Shown piece by piece: positions 35,630 to 48,548 of a DNA stretch of 64,000 bases (position 1 is the first letter of the stretch; every line of letters starts with the position of its first letter). The position numbers and the translations under genes are program-made. This DNA is from Glandiceps talaboti (lineage: Eukaryota; Hemichordata; Enteropneusta; Spengelidae): NCBI RefSeq assembly GCF_964340395.1, contig NC_135557.1, positions 25,188,563 to 25,252,562 on the forward strand. The letters are read 5' to 3'. The notes under the pieces were generated by a model. The model was not told the origin of the DNA. It made no database searches and was given only the letters and a program-made list of their open reading frames with translations.

Positions 35630-36440
35630 AATGATGGTTTAATGCTTGTGTGTCCAATCTTCAATAAAGTTAACTGCTGTCTGGCTTCTCACTATCGTTC
35701 AGCTTCATTGATATCGACACCATATTAAACTCCTGGAATATATTATACTCGCCCAAATCACGAGCCATCTTAACACTCACAATGTCCTAACAGATAATCA
35801 ACATATGGTTAGGTCCTGTGAATAACAATTAACCTAAACAGTCAACGACCTTGCTATATGCTTCAAAACACTGGACTAATTCACTAAGGATTTCCGCGTG
35901 TCGTTTGTTATCAGACACTTTAGCATACAGAGAAATACAGAACACCGATGATAGTCAACTATTTTTTTTAAACATAGACCAACTCAGAGTTCAATGTCTG
36001 CAAATATTACTAAATGCCATCCAATCTGGACAATGAAATGTCAAAAAGGTACGAGCGTATAAAACATTAGGATGACGTAGACAATGTTCTTAAGTTGACT
36101 GCTAGAGTTGTAAAGAAGAGGTTAAGTAGTTCGAGCTTTGCCTGTATTTTATCCTAGTAAGACCTCAAGTTGAATACTTCTTCAAAACATGGAACATCCT
36201 CATAACAGATCTGGAAAGAGGAACTAGAAATAGCTCATTGAAGAGTCGTCAGGTTCGTTATGAATGATTGCAAATGAAAGACCTACATTGTATGTCCAAA
36301 GTGTGCTCAATCAACTGATATGGAAAGTACTTGAAGAAGGCAGAGGTATAAACAGATTGAGATGCACTCACAATATTTCAAATCAGCTATAGTTGTAATC
36401 GGTAACCTTCCATCACTAGTGACCCTCCTGTCTAAAGCAA
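35630..36440 (+). mobile_element. LINE reverse-transcriptase relic, many frameshifts and stops
   Basis: Pieces in changing frames follow the order of a CR1/L2-like RT. First CPIFNKVNCC and SHYRSASLIS (the 'PIFKKG...NYRPISL' block), then a region resembling 'ILTDNQHGFR', then DTLAYREIQNTDDSQ and NIDQLRV (after the catalytic aspartates). Later come VRPQVEYF (the 'RPQLEY' block after the RT) and NQLIW-type sequence near 36310. Stops and frameshifts separate nearly every block. Assignment rests on the order of the blocks, not on one motif. Confidence 0.5.
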
Positions 36441-36752
36441 CTACTCAATCCATGTCAAATTTTGGCAATGCCCTCTTTCATCAATACACTCATGCTAGTA
36501 TTCTACTGTGCCTGAATGAAACTGTTTACTCCAAGGTTGAACATTGGAATTACACAGTGCACCTTTTAAACAGTGCTTTTAACCCTGGATGTCATGTCAA
36601 TTGTTCAACATACCCATTATTACTAAACTGCTACCAGTGTCAGTGTTTATATATCTGTGTGTACGATAATCCGTTCTTGGTCTTATTCTACACAGATTAT
36701 TTTCTTTTAAATACGCAGTGTTGCTGTTTCCAAAGGAATTGTTTTTTTTTTA

Positions 36753-37096
36753 TTAAAGTGGCCATATGGATGAGGATTTGGTATTTATTTGGGATTTTTA
36801 TTTGATAAAACAGCTTCATTATGTTTGTCTACTTGAAAAAATAATGCGGAAGAACATATACCAAGTCCATGTTCATAACTCAATGCATTGCAAAATGATG
36901 CAAAAAGTGTAAAAAGTTTGTTATTGTACGTACAATAACAAACATTTTACACATTGTTTAATGTTATGCCATTTATTGAGATGTGAACATGGACTTGGTA
37001 TATGTTATTTCACATTATTTTTTCAAGTAGAAAAAACAGTGAAGCTAACAAATATCCAAAATAAATACCAAATTCTCATCCATATGGCCACTTTAA
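36753..37096. mobile_element. Foldback (palindromic) MITE, 344 bp
   Basis: It begins TTAAAGTGGCCATATGGATG and ends with the exact reverse complement. The two halves (36753-36930 and 36931-37096) are inverted copies of each other over most of their length, meeting at a perfect central palindrome TTTGTTATTGTACGTACAAT and on to 36943. It can form one long hairpin. Relatives occur at 5565, 35222 and, more doubtfully, 62028-62075. No coding capacity. Confidence 0.85.
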
Positions 37097-38179
37097 GGTT
37101 CTAAAGAAGGTTGCTTAAGTGGAACTAAATATCAAATTCTAAGGTTTTCTTGAATTCTAGGAAATCATCTCCATCTATATAGCTCTCGTTATTTTTCTCG
37201 AACTCAAATTAAACGACCGAGTGTTTGTTTAAGGTAGAAATCACCTCGGCGACGTTTTTCCATGAAAATCAAAGTTCAACTCTCTCCAAACCTTGCCATA
37301 TGAAAGACTACACTTCGCCCTTTCGAAATAATAAAGTAGAATTTGGTGCTTATTATCTTTTTAACGGCAAGGAAATTGATACTTTTTTTCATTTCCCCAA
37401 CGATTTCACTATATTTTGCAGCGATATTGGATTCTAAAATGTCTGAATTTGATATAATTTTGACTTCTTTCCGAAGCAATTGTACATTTACTCCAGATTT
37501 CTTTTATCGATTTTTAACTGAGGATAAGTTAAAGTATCCTTGTACAAAATAACAGCAAAACCTTGAAGTTTATTTCCGTGGCACATTTTACATTGAATTG
37601 AACCACACACAAGTGCTCAGTTTCGTCCTTTCACTGGGCAGGATAATTATCTGAGATGACGGTCCATTTGATCACTACGAGTAACCATAGACAGTGTCTA
37701 TGGAGTAACCCATCTCATCTGTAAGCGTCATACAATACCACTATTGCTGCACAATCTTTTACAGACCTTGATAGAAAATTAAATTCAATTATTTTTTTTA
37801 TTGACGTCATTTTCTTGAAATGTTACCTTTCTTATTCTTTCGAGCAATGACCATTTATAAGAAAAGTGAACGAAACGTTGCTCGAGTTTCTGATTATTAA
37901 ATTGCAGTAGTCTCCGTAGACACGACAGTCGTAATCTTTCGGTAAACTGAACCACTAGGAGGATTAAACGGACAAAAATAACTCTTATTCTGTTGTAATG
38001 TGATTAGAACAGGTAAGATAATCCAATATTTTTGACGTGAGGCGTAAGACGCTGACTAGCACGGACGCCAAAGTCTAAAGAGTTGAAACGTTTGATGATT
38101 GAATGGTGTCATGTTGTGCAACACCACCTGGTTTATTTTTAGACTGTGATAAATGTTACATCATAATCATCACATTTTA
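37097..38179. other. Intergenic; overlapping frames on both strands at 37225-37552
   Basis: Three overlapping frames of about 70 codons exist (37225-37437 +, 37343-37552 +, 37276-37479 -). None is recognised and none has splice support. The rest is unique sequence. Confidence 0.35.
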
Positions 38180-38310
38180 GTTATCTTTTTCAAATTTACA
38201 CTTTAAAGTGAAAATTCTGCAGAACAATAATTGTTATTCAAGGTTTTGAAATGTTACATTTTTCAACAGCAAAATACCAGAAATAAAAAATGTCAGAAAA
38301 TAAAAACCTA
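38180..38310 (+). repeat. Dispersed repeat, copy 2 (partner at 2147-2275)
   Basis: Diverged match to 2147-2275 in the same orientation. See that entry for shared blocks. No terminal repeats or coding capacity. Confidence 0.5.
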
Positions 38311-38412
38311 TAATAGATCAAAAAGTGTTTATGGGTATATCGAAGGTTACAAGTGAAGACACAACTGTTTATTTCACTTGTTTTATAGAATATAAATATA
38401 TAACTAGTAACA

Positions 38413-39575
38413 GTGAAAGTAACCGACATCTGGTATGCTAATATAACTATAGAACTACTAATAATTGAAGTGAAAGTAACAGACATCTGGTATGCTAATA
38501 TAACTATAGAACTACTAATAGTTGAAGTGAAAGTAACCGACATCTGGTATGCTAATATAACTATAGAACTACTAATAGTTGAAGTGAAAGTAACAGACAT
38601 CTGGTATGCTAATATAACTATAGAACTACTAATAGTTGAAGTGAAAGTAACAGACATCTGGTATGCTAATATAACTATAGAACTACTAATAGTTGAAGTA
38701 AAAGTAACAGACATCTGGTATGCTAATATAACTATATATATATATATAACTACTAATAATTGAAGTGAAAGTAACAGACATCTGGTATGCTAATATAACT
38801 ATAGAACTACTACTAGTTGAAGTGAAAGTAACAGACATCTGGTATGCTAATATAACTATAGAACTACTAATAGTTGAAGTGAAAGTAACAGACATCTGGT
38901 ATGCTAATATAACTATAGAACTACTAATAATTGAAGTGAAAGTAACAGACATCTGGTATGCTAATATAACTATAGAACTACTACTAGTTGAAGTGAAAGT
39001 AACAGACATCTGGTATGCTAATATAACTATAGAACTACTAATAATTGAAGTGAAAGTAACAGACATCTGGTATGCTAATATAACTATAGAACTACTAATA
39101 ATTGAAGTGAAAGTAACAGACATCTGGTATGCTAATATAACTATAGAACTACTAATAGTTGAAGTGAAAGTAACAGACATCTGGTATGCTAATATAACTA
39201 TATATATATAACTATAGAACTACTAATAATTGAAGTGAAAGTAACAGACATCTGGTATGCTAATGTAACTATATATATATATATAACTACTAATAGTTGA
39301 CGTGAAAGTAACAGACATCTGGTATGCTAATATAACTATAGAACTACTAATAATTGAAGTGAAAGTAACAGACATCTGGTATGCTAATATAACTATAGAA
39401 CTACTAATAATTGAAGTGAAAGTAACAGACATCTGGTATGCTAATATAACTATAGAACTACTAATAATTGAAGTGAAAGTAACAGACATCTGGTATGCTA
39501 ATGTAACTATATATATATATAACTACTAATAGTTGACGTGAAAGTAACAGACATCTGGTATGCTAATATAATGTA
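38413..39575 (+). repeat. 57-bp minisatellite, about 20 copies, open on both strands
   Basis: The unit is GTGAAAGTAACAGACATCTG then GTATGCTAATATAACTATAG and AACTACTAATAATTGAA. Because 57 is divisible by three and the unit lacks stops in one frame per strand, long repeat frames run on both strands (VKVTDIWYANITIELLIIE on plus). At four places (38735, 39200, 39270, 39510) the ATAACTATAG part has become a short TA run. Copies differ mainly at ATAGTT/ATAATT/CTAGTT. It is treated as non-coding. Confidence 0.95.
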
Positions 39576-40171
39576 TATGTCTATGCATGACATCAAAGTT
39601 GTTTTTTAACGTTGTTGGTACACCTGATGACATAACGTAATTGGAACATTCTATTATAGTTTGCTAATTATGGTACGGAATTATGTTTCGATACCAGCTT
39701 TGGTATATAGTAGTTAGTTTGATGTTTTAAGTGTCCTTAAGTATGTAGATCATTACAAATTAATACATCAAATTATATGAAATTTGAAGCTTGCATTATT
39801 ATTACAATACAACCACCTAATTACCAAAATCATTAATTTATGCAAATGATTCATTAAAAGTAAAACAATGTCAACAAGCTTCATAGAACGCGTGACGTGT
39901 GCGCATTATATCAGGGTTCATGGTGGAGAGTTTGTTGAACGTGTGCTCTAATAGCCAGACTGGGTATTGCGCCCTCATTTGGTAATTTAAAGAGATTCTT
40001 CTATTTGAGTATGGCCTGCCAAAAAAAAAAATAGTATTTAATGTTTGGTTATTTATGTATAGGACGAACCCACAAATGAATTTAATGTAATGCATGTGTA
40101 CCGTTTGCGTATTTGGTGTACCACTGTCGCATATGGTGCCAGGTTTGAACTTTACTTCTATTTGGTTAGGT
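39576..40171. other. Intergenic, nothing assignable
   Basis: The 103-codon minus-strand frame at 39871-40182 overlaps the start of the next array and has no recognisable domain. Confidence 0.3.
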
Positions 40172-41194
40172 GAGTAACACACAGTAATTCATGTTAAACG
40201 CGTACACCAGAGTAACACACATTAATCCATGTTACACATTTATACCAGAGTAACACACATTAATTAATGTTACACATTTACACCAGAGTAACACACAGTA
40301 ATTCATGTTACACACTTACATCAGCGTAACACACAGTAATTCATGTTACACATTTACACCAGAGTAACACACAGTAATTCATGTTACACATTTACACCAG
40401 AGTAACACACAGTAATTCATGTTACAAATTTACACCAGAGTAAAACAGTAATTCATGTTAAACACGTACACCAGGTAACACACAGTAATTCATGTTACAC
40501 ATTTACACCAGAGTAACACACAGTAATTCATGTTACACATTTACACCAGAGTAACACACAGTAATTCATGTTACACATTTATACCAGAGTAATTTAACAC
40601 ACAGTAATTCATGTTACACATTTACACCAGGGTAACACACATTAATTCATGTTACACATTTACACCAGCGTAACACACATTAATTTATGTTACACATTTA
40701 CACCAGAGTAACACACATTAATTCATGTTACACATTTACACCAGAGTAACACACATTAATTCATGTTACACATTTACACCAGAGTAACACACATTAATTC
40801 ATGTTACACATTTACACCAGAGTAACACACATTAATTCATGTTACACATTTACACCAGAGTAACACACAGTAATTCATGTTACACATTTACACCAGGGTA
40901 ACACACATTAATTCATGTTACACACTTACACCAGCGTAACACACAGTAATTCATGTTACATACGTACACCAGCGTAACACACATTAATTCATGTTACACA
41001 TTTACACCAGAGTAACACACAGTAGTTCATGTTACACATTTACACCTGCGTAACACACAGTATTTCATGTTACACACTTACACCAGAGTAACACACAGTA
41101 ATTCATGTTACACATTTACACCTGCGTAACACACAGTATTTCATGTTACACACTTACACCAGAGTAACACACAGTAATTCATGTTACAAATTTA
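40172..41194 (+). repeat. 38-bp minisatellite, about 27 copies
   Basis: The unit is GAGTAACACACAGTAATTCA then TGTTACACATTTACACCA. Variants are CATTAATT for CAGTAATT, CACTTAC for CATTTAC, and GCG or GGG for GAG. It includes the near-palindrome GTAACAC...GTTACAC, so single units can form small hairpins. It ends about 40 bases before the putative poly(A) signal of the minus-strand SPFH gene. Confidence 0.96.
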
Positions 41195-41233
41195 CAAATT
41201 GTATTTCCTTTTTTTTACTTCTAAGAAAGTTTC

Positions 41234-41239
41234 TTTATT
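41234..41239 (-). promoter_or_regulatory. Putative poly(A) signal of SPFH gene copy 1
   Basis: TTTATT on the plus strand is AATAAA on the minus strand, about 920 bases past the stop codon at 42155. Homology to the second gene copy (58964 onward, which has TTTATT at 58964-58969) begins at this point, which fits a shared transcript end. Inferred. Confidence 0.4.
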
Positions 41240-42154
41240 ACAACTTAAAACTAGATACAAACAGATATATTTACACACCTGACAGTTACCCTGTACATGA
41301 TAAGCATAAATGTTAGAATATACATATAAACAAATAAACAAATATACACATATATATTTCATCTTTTACCAAACAGCAGTTCGAAGTGCAGCAAAATTTA
41401 AGATGAACACAAAATATAAGTTTATTTTGGTAAAGATACAGGTCATCAAAAGGACTAAGATTGTGAGGTATTATATTCCTATGAAGGCCTAGACTGTAAG
41501 ATTTGTTGTGTCATTCTGCCCTCACTGGCCTCCTCTCTCTGAGAGGGGTTGTCCAATGTGTGAGGGCACCCCGTCATAGCATACCTTACACACTAATACT
41601 GGCCTAGATATTAATTCATTCTTAAAGCAGTAATTAGAAGAAATCTATTCTAAGAAGTAACTGATATAAATGAGAGTAAATAACTTATTAAGTCCATGAT
41701 GTCCCAAGACTTGTTAAGCCTGAGACTTATTAAGTCTTATGTTTATCATTTTTGTCTTGTAACATCAAAAGTACTACTTAAAAAGTTTATCTCTTCTATT
41801 GAATGTGTCAATGGTTTAAAATAACAGAGCGTAGAATTCTGTAATTGATTAACAAAGACATGATGTTAATGACTGTGTGGTTGGCTATGGTTGAATTTGA
41901 AATTTCATCTCAGTATCTCATTGAGGTCGACGTAAAGTGAGATCTGAAATTGAATGCAGGATAGCATTAGTCTATTGTTTATAGTATCTGGTTGCACCCA
42001 CTCACTAAAATTATTGCTGATACGAGTTGGATGTGTAAGGAAGTTACTTATCTCAGAATGTATTGATGTTACTTGGTTCAATGTGATTCTTGTCAAATGT
42101 GTTTGATCACTGAAACCGAACATGTTTTAAAATGCCAGTTGTATTAGGTTTGTC
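41240..42154 (-). other. Probable 3' UTR of SPFH gene copy 1
   Basis: No frame is supported here. The segment 41246-41340 matches 58976-59070 (shared TACCCTGTACATGATAAGCA and ATATACATATAAACAAATA), which lies near the 3' end of the second gene copy. This supports a homologous long 3' UTR in both. Confidence 0.5.
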
Positions 42155-44002
42155 TTATGTCATGAATGCATCATTGTCAATGCATACATCTTCATCTGTG
42201 TATCTTCTAGTACCATCTCTATCAACAACTTGGATTTCTTCATCAATACTGTGCCAATTTCTGTTGACTAGGTACTTTGTCAGGTCCACACCAAGATCTC
42301 GTAGTTTACCCAACACTTCTATCTTGTGGGTTTTTTCTGCAGCTTCAAGCTCTGAAAAATAAAAGAAACAAAATTAGTTGTTGATAAGTTACTTCAATGG
42401 AGGCTAGATCAGCAAGAGCTATTATCTGACACAGATTGTGTTAGACAGAGAAGGAGCTAGAAACAGGTTTTCAGATCTGTAATCCAAGTTGATGATATCA
42501 ATACAATTTGATAACAGATTGTTAGAAGAAGGAGGAGCTACAAAGAGGTACACAGATCTTTATTCCAAGTTGATTAATTTGTGACCATCCATATCAACCT
42601 TAAACACATTTAAAAGCATAAAGAAGCATCCTTAACAAACATGAACTGTTGTACTTACCAAGTTTTGCCATTTTCTTCATCTCCTGTATCTTTAGTTTCT
42701 CTCTGTGTTTCACCTCAGAACGCTTTATCCCTGTTTCTTTCTTCATTGTTTCAACTTTCTGCTTATGTTCACTGATTCTTTTCTCCATTTCTTTCTCTAC
42801 AAAGACAAAACAAACCTCATGAGATAAGGTGGAGGTGCTAACACTGTATTGGTCTCTGATTTAAACTTTTATTAAACACTTTTAAGAATTGTATTTCTGA
42901 GATGCATTATATATCATAACAATTAAACCTCTAATTATACCAACCACAAAATCAAAATTCCTGACAATTTTCACTCTACTTACTTTTACTAGAACGCATT
43001 TGTTCCTTCTTAAGTGAATGATCCATAATCTTTTGTTCCATTTCTTGTACTTCCTTATTCAGTTTTAATTCTGTCCGAATCTTAATGGCATCATCTTGCA
43101 TTGCCTGTCAAAAAACAGAGAAACCACATTCAGTTAATGATAAGTACAACACAGTATAAAACAAACATATCAAAATTCAAACATATCAAAATGTCTATAC
43201 TCGTAACATTTATCAGGTTTAAATGTTTTAAAATAAAACCAAGCATATATATAAATTGCATCATTCAGAACTACATATTCGAAATAGTATCACGCAAGTT
43301 TCTAAAATAACATATTTTGAGACTTGACTGAATTTATTTTTAGTCCTGTCCTAAGTACAAAAGTAACTTTACTGATATCATAACCAATTCTCCTTTCCTG
43401 TAAGTGATCCCCTGCATGATACCCTCTGTACATAGCTTTATTGATATTACCAATTCTCCTTACATGCAAGTGATCCCCTGCCTCTATACATAACTTTAGT
43501 GATATTATAACAAATTCTCCTTACCTGTAAGTGATCCCCTGCATGGTACCCTCTGTACACAACTTTACTAATATTGTAACCAATTCTTGCAGCGCTCTGC
43601 ACTAACTGAGGATATGTATTTTGTAAATTCAACTTCCCAGCCTGCTGCTGAAACTCTTCATAGCTGGTTTGAATGAGACAAAAAACTGTTTCTAATTATG
43701 ACTTAAATTTTCTTGGCATTTCAGGCCATAATAGGTTTGCTAGATGACAGTGATCTTTATCAGGAACTAATAATTGTCAAAAGAAATATCTTGGTTACAA
43801 TGAGCAGAGAGGTTGTCCATGTGGCCACTCTCCTCACTTCAGGCAGTATTGCCATCTGATGCTCAGGTTAATTTAACACACCCATTTTTTGGCAGTAAAA
43901 TAATGTTTTGTTGACTGTTGTTTTTGTTACTAATACAAACTATACTATTACGCTCTGCCACTGCGGTATAGAGCACTGTCTTAGCAGATTGATACTCACC
44001 GA

Positions 44003-44079
<77 letters not shown>

Positions 44080-44362
44080 ATTATATATATATGTTGAGGG
44101 TAGAAGAAAATCAAGTCAGGTTTTTCGTCTCTACAAGCCTGTTTCGTGAGTAAATCACTCGTCAGGAGATGTTGATGTAGCAGATTGATACTCACCGAGT
44201 GTACATCAACATCTCCTGACGAGTGATTTACTCACGAAACAGGCTTGTAGAGACGAAAAACCCGACTTGATTTTCTTCTACCCTCAACATATACTCCGCT
44301 CTGCGTGCAGACGTATCGAGCACTGTACTACGGACAAATCTTACCACTGACTTCCTATATAT

Positions 44363-44453
<91 letters not shown>

Positions 44454-44590
44454 GGTAAATAGTATCAAACTCGTAGAATAGAGTGCTCGATGCTTGGGTA
44501 AGCAGGGCGGGAATAATCAAAGTGAGTTGGTTGGAACTTGAGGTGCTAAGTTGTAACTCCGAGTTTCACGCTCAATGCGTTCATCAGATA

Positions 44591-44626
<36 letters not shown>

Positions 44627-47600
44627 TATCTATACTTATGTACTTCTCAAAATTATGACAAAATCCCATGATGAGTGAGTGAGTGAGTGCAAGTATGTTA
44701 TACCCAGGGTATTTGTATGATTGCTAGCAGTATTCTCTGCTGTTATACTTTCACGAGCATAGACAGAAAACACAGCATACATGAGTTCCCATACATGCAC
44801 TCACATATCAAGTGGCTCTGTTATTTTAACATGTCTATTTAAAATGGCAAGTTGCAGTAAAATTCATACCAATTAGCAATTTCTTGTGAAATGATCATCA
44901 TGCCCTCATTTGCTGACAGGTATGCAATTTCAGTATTGAACTGCAGTGCAAATACCACTAGCATGTGTACACTCTGGTGCAAGTATTAGCTGGTACATAT
45001 GTAATATTAATTGTTGTACTACTACTAAAGTCTGTAATTTACTATGGAAAGTGCATAATAGAGAAGTGTTAACAGATGCAAATTAAAACAGGGGTTTTAT
45101 ATTGAAAGTCACTTAATCCAGTTAACAATAAACTTGTAAACTTTCAAGATACTTTATGGCTTTTATTATTCTTACCTTAATTTGGCAGCAAACGACACAA
45201 TATCAGCACAGAGGGCGCTATACACAAGAAGAAAGGGAACAATTGTGACTTCGCTCATACATGTATTAAATCACAATTTGTGTACAAACAAATACCCCCA
45301 CCAAATCTCTGGTAGGTTTAAACTAACAAAATAAGAAGTGATCATAGACTTATTGCATAAAATAATGGCACATTTAAGGTGACAATTATAATTCAGGAGT
45401 AAACTTAAACAGTTGTCTGACAGAGCTATAGAAAGAGTTGGTCCAGAATAAAAGAACAACCCCACTATGTAATAGTAAGATAACACAAAGTCATAAACCT
45501 GTGATTGAATCCCTGGCTATGTTACTAGGACTGCAATAGGAAACTGAACACTTTTAACTATAGTTGTATCTGTGCATCAGTGGTGTGACAAATTGGCTTA
45601 GAGTGCACACTGCATGATAATCATGCAGTGTGCCGCCCTCTAAGCCAATTTGACACACCACTGATGCACACAATTTCTAGTGACATGCCAAAATCTGGTG
45701 TTCCCTAATATCTACTCCTATGTGGTGACTCAAAAGAAATGTCAGTTTTCTCACTTTGACTCACAACAACAAAAGTTGGCTTTCATTAGAGAGCACATTG
45801 GTTGTATGCCATAATTGAATTAAATTGGCTATGGTAGGAAACTGACCATCAACTACACATTCAATATTATTATTACAAAAGCCAGACTTTTTTACACTTA
45901 CTTGATGAAATCTCCGATGGGGTCATGGGTCATATTAAGCTGTAGAAGAACAAAAACAAAATTGTGAACATCTAAATTTACATTAATTAAATTGGTTATA
46001 CAGTAGTTGGAAAACGTTCTATAAAAACTAACATTATTATAATAATAACACTATAAGAATCAAATTATTGAATTTACAAGAACCTACCATTTTCTCAATA
46101 TCTTCAAGTTCATAAAATATCATTAATTTGACCATTATCTCTGTATCATCACATGTTCTTACTTCTCTGGCCTACAAACAAAATGAACCAAAAAACAGAC
46201 ATCATATTTTGAGCACATAATTTGCATACAGTCTTCAGTGATTGGTTTATATCATGTCATGTGGTGTGGCCTAGTGACCCATAGTGACCTCAATTTGCAT
46301 ACAGAGAGCACTATTTAGTAGATTACAGAGTTAAATATACACGTTGATACAACTGTGTAAAAATGAAAAAAATTAAGAAGATAAGAGATGAATACTTGGA
46401 CATTTTATTTAGTTTACAGTCGCAGTTACTTAAATTTTATAATCATTCTCTATTTAAGTACATTTTTACATTTGTAGATGATAGTCTAGCAAGTGTCACA
46501 GCTAAATATCTCAGTGATATACTTAATATTTTCAAGACATTGTAAACATCAGTGTTTCTCTTGGTATATTTCCTTGCCAATGTTACTTCTTGTGTACACA
46601 GCTTAATAAATAAATAAATAAATAAATAAATATATGTACTATGTGATGCAGTGTATGTATACACATGTAGGGTGATTTAATGTATTTACAATGATATAAT
46701 GTTCACAATACCATATGTGTACATGTACACAGATACCAGTACATAGTATGCTACAATGTACATACAATGTGACAAAATGTACACAGTATGTGCTACAATG
46801 TACATACAATGTGCATGTAATGTGACAAAATGTACACAGTTTGTGCTACAATGTACGTACAATGTGCATGTAATGTGACAAAATGTACACAGTATGTGCT
46901 ACAATGTACATACAATCTGCTACAATGTGCATGTAATGTGATACAATGTACACATAATGTGATACAATGTACACACAATGTATGTACATACAATGCATGT
47001 GTTATCTACAGGATGATATAATGAGCATGTACATGTATAATGCCTACATGTTCCACACAGTAAATTTAATAATTCAATACTCACATTGTAGTGAAAGTGT
47101 TCAGGAATTGTTGGTAATTTGTAGAAGACTCTAAATTTTGGTATCATTTCAGTATTGCTCTTTCTTACATCTGCACCATGCCATCTAAATTTATGAAACC
47201 TATAAACAAGAAAATGAAATATGTCATTAATTTGACTGTTTTCAGTTATTAGCACTGTATATTTACTATTATTACATTCAAGAACTCCCAAATCTCATAC
47301 AAAAAAATTTTAAAAGCCATGTCAAATCTTTTCTAAGGAATAAACTAACGCAATATCTTTTGTCACATATTAGACCTTCCTCTTCACAATTATGAGTCTA
47401 TTTTATCACTTTAAATTTGTTTTCTGTCATGTTTAATGTACTACATTTTTCTGTACCATTGTTGCCACAGTGTTTTGAACATCCTTAGAGAACCACATTG
47501 GAAATAAGTGTTTTTAAAAATACTTTTATGTGTTATCCTTGGTGATATTTTATACCTTGTGTACTTATATAAATTTTTACCTAATTAATTCAATTTAATT

Positions 47601-48274
47601 CAATACATATGTATAATGTACCAGTGACCAATTGCATTGGTGTCCACACATACTAGCAGTGTTATCTGCACTACAGTGCCATACCGAAAACATTATTGAA
47701 CTTATACATGTCATGTATACACACAAGTATGCAACTGAACAGCAATGTTTTGTTTTTGTTTTGTTGTTGTTGTTTTTTTGCTTTGGATAATTGTAATGAG
47801 AACAGAAAATATACTTTTATTGTACCATTCAACAGCTGTTGGCATAAAAACTGCTGGTCCTCTAACAACTCTTCTCTCAACACTGTTTCCATCTTTTCCA
47901 TTCTCTGGTTTATAAACTACGAGTACTTCGTTTGCATTCAACTTCTCGGCATCACATAAAATAACACTAGTGACTTCTATTGGATTACGAAACATTTCAC
48001 AGGGTCCTTGTCGGTGCTCTTTCCGTCCATCGGTCCACTGGATTTTTAAATACTGGTCAGGTCCAGCTTGATAATGTACCAATTGTCTCAGTCGTTTTCG
48101 AAATAGAAATATCTAAAGATGGAAGGAAAGAATAAAGTGTGTCAACACAGTACTTAATAAACTGATACATAAATTCTAGCACATATTTGGTACATTGTTC
48201 AATAAATCACTGTAGTGACTATTCTCTATTCACTTTCATTGATAGCGGATGGAGACCAAGAAAGCTGTATATAT

Positions 48275-48309
<35 letters not shown>

Positions 48310-48469
48310 TATACTATGTATGTATGTATGTATGTATGTATGTATGTATGTGTGTATGTATGCATTTATGTATATGCAAGGAGGTTTAAGAACATACATA
48401 CATACATACATACATACATACATACATACATACATACATACATACATACATACATACATACATACAGGC

Positions 48470-48548
<79 letters not shown>

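Larger units (their letters stand above)
44091..44356. mobile_element. Two PLE ends in inverted orientation
   Basis: 44091-44179 matches 22751-22837 in direct orientation, and 44200-44355 is an inverted copy of 22683-22838. They are separated by about 20 bases matching the other PLE end (CAGATTGATACTCACCGAGT). Bounded by (TA)n on both sides (44053-44090 and 44357-44448). Located in the intron between exons 6 and 7 of the SPFH gene. Confidence 0.75.

Noticed and set aside
36362-36805. 147-codon plus-strand frame
   Set aside because: Its start overlaps the decayed LINE RT relic and its end overlaps the foldback MITE; no coherent protein is recognisable.
38238-39529. Repeat proteins on both strands (VKVTDIWYANI... 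and MSVTFTS...)
   Set aside because: The unit is 57 bases and has no stop in one frame per strand; no start context, splice sites or unique domain support a gene.
39871-40182. 103-codon minus-strand frame
   Set aside because: It partly overlaps the 38-bp minisatellite and has no recognisable domain.
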